Assembly: GCA_001629235.1 (NCBI GenBank)
Contig: LUSA01000069.1
Location: 1-15,520, forward strand
Length of the DNA: 15,520 bases
Source of the DNA: Marine group II euryarchaeote REDSEA-S43_B8
GTDB lineage: Archaea; Thermoplasmatota; Poseidoniia; Poseidoniales; Thalassarchaeaceae
Reading direction: 5' to 3'
The notes beneath the pieces were generated by a model. The model searched no databases. It was given only the letters and a program-made list of their open reading frames with translations, and was not told where the DNA came from. A program made the translations under genes and the position numbers. This document shows positions 15,018-15,520 of the stretch, in pieces. The stretch's first letter is position 1; the number at the start of each line of letters is the position of its first letter.

Positions 15018-15160
15018 GGATGCGGCTATCATCATACCACGAGCAAACAAAGCCACTTGGCGATTGGTACCTTGAAAAAGGAATCCTATACGCCGTAGAA
15101 GGGACAGGGTCCATTGACGAAGTGGCACGATCCATTTCTAAGATATTGACATATCTTTGA
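14960..15160 (+). CDS. adk: Adenylate kinase, C-terminal part in shifted frame
   Basis: In this frame the sequence reads N-P-E-M-A-H-R-L-I-Q-R-K-D-D-N-E-E-T-V-R-M-R-L-S-S-Y-H-E-Q-T, the second half of the LID and the conserved D-D-x-E-E-x-V-x-x-R-L-x-x-Y-H-x-x-T block of adenylate kinases. It runs to the TGA at 15158-15160 with a normal C-terminal helix (G-S-I-D-E-V-A-R-S-I-S-K-I-L). The ATG at 14969 is probably not a real start, since a separate 63-residue product would lack the nucleotide sites. Between D-P-E-T of the first part and N-P-E-M here, about 12 residues (G-x-I-Y-H...P-P in relatives) appear to be missing. Together with 14574-14963 it would form one kinase if the lost bases were present. 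Confidence 0.82.
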   Translation, partial: NPEMAHRLIQRKDDNEETVRMRLSSYHEQTKPLGDWYLEKGILYAVEGTGSIDEVARSISKILTYL

Positions 15161-15163
15161 GGT
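15159..15163 (+). promoter_or_regulatory. Ribosome binding site of rnp4 overlapping the adk stop
   Basis: GAGGT starts inside the adk TGA and lies seven bases before the rnp4 ATG. pheT shows the same arrangement with its upstream gene, which suggests coupled translation of adk and rnp4. Confidence 0.5.
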
Positions 15164-15170
15164 CGAAAAG

Positions 15171-15497
15171 ATGGCCAGACGGAGTCGACGAATAAGGCCC
15201 AATAAAAATGAACAAGCGAAGGAATCCGTAGATTTCCTTGAGAAAATATTCGAACGATCTCTACCAAAAGATTCGCAAACCTCCGACACGGCTGCTAGGC
15301 ACATTCTGGCTATTGGTAAGAAACACGGAAAAAGACCAAGCCGCGAAGTAAAAAAAATGATTTGCCGGTCTTGTAAGAAATCTCTATTGCCGGGACGAAC
15401 ATCTAGGATTAGAGTGACATCGAAAGTTATTTTCAGAACATGCCTTAGGTGTGGGCGAGTGAATCGCGAGATTCTGGGTAAAGATGGTGATTGCTAA
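15171..15497 (+). CDS. rnp4: RNase P protein component 4 (Rpp21/Rpr2 family)
   Basis: A 108-residue protein subunit of archaeal RNase P, the ribonucleoprotein that trims the 5' leader from precursor tRNAs. An N-terminal basic stretch (A-R-R-S-R-R-I-R-P) and two helices (about 15-60) precede K-K-M-I-C-R-S-C-K-K-S-L-L-P-G and F-R-T-C-L-R-C-G. The four cysteines (C-x2-C...C-x2-C) form the family's zinc ribbon. Order, length and the L-x-P-G-x-x-x-R-x-R pattern between the cysteine pairs all match archaeal Rnp4. It follows adk by 10 bases, with its ribosome binding site overlapping the adk stop; its TAA overlaps the next ATG by one base (TAATG), indicating an operon that continues past the window. 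Confidence 0.92.
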   Translation: MARRSRRIRPNKNEQAKESVDFLEKIFERSLPKDSQTSDTAARHILAIGKKHGKRPSREVKKMICRSCKKSLLPGRTSRIRVTSKVIFRTCLRCGRVNREILGKDGDC

Positions 15498-15520
15498 TGA
15501 AGAAAAGACCACATTCACAT
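15497..15520 (+). CDS. Start of a downstream gene (possibly YhbY/CRM RNA-binding protein)
   Basis: Eight codons (M-K-K-R-P-H-S-H) are visible, starting at an ATG that overlaps the rnp4 TAA by one base. The tight overlap supports a real co-transcribed gene. In other archaea rnp4 is often followed by a YhbY (CRM-domain) RNA-binding protein, and a basic N-terminus would fit, but eight residues cannot confirm it. Confidence 0.4.

Overview
The window looks like chromosomal DNA of a marine planktonic archaeon, most likely Poseidoniales (Marine Group II, Thermoplasmatota) or a close relative. Archaeal markers are an archaeal-type glutamyl-tRNA synthetase with an N-terminal helical domain, an archaeal-type PheT, a type II (archaeal) glyceraldehyde-3-phosphate dehydrogenase and the RNase P protein Rnp4/Rpp21. 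A bacterial/eukaryotic-type adenylate kinase and large secreted, membrane-anchored surface proteins fit this group. The lineage is inferred from gene content only. Gene packing is tight: many stops abut or overlap and most gaps are under 150 bases. No rRNA, tRNA, CRISPR array, insertion sequence or phage gene was seen.

Layout. 3-506 (+) is the 3' end of an unrecognised gene. On the minus strand follow a large exported membrane protein with a cytoplasmic zinc ribbon (507-2516), gltX (2599-4308), and rnhB (4508-5047) with a decayed 3' remnant (4353-4507). A small lysine-rich plus-strand ORF (5139-5336) fills the next gap. A two-gene minus-strand operon holds a GXGXG/glutamate-synthase-like protein and pheT (7092-8633, 5333-7087). 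The plus strand then carries gap (8765-9781), a giant subtilisin-family surface protease split by a frameshift (9843-14535), adk, also frameshifted (14574-15160), rnp4 (15171-15497) and the first codons of one more gene.

Functionally this is mostly translation and RNA housekeeping (GluRS, PheRS beta, RNase HII, RNase P), central metabolism (GAPDH, adenylate kinase, a glutamate-synthase relative) and two cell-surface proteins.

The most unusual property is a run of internal deletions in otherwise well-preserved genes. The GAPDH lacks about eight residues holding the conserved D-x-T/S-P segment, in frame. Adenylate kinase lacks most of its LID, the S8 protease lacks the stretch before its R-I-K-P-x-L-V-A-P-G block, and RNase HII lacks its G-S-G-Y region and the lead-in to its terminal R-x-W motif; these three are frameshifted. 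Either the sequence carries assembly or amplification deletions, or this lineage has a real deletion-prone history. The sequence alone cannot decide.
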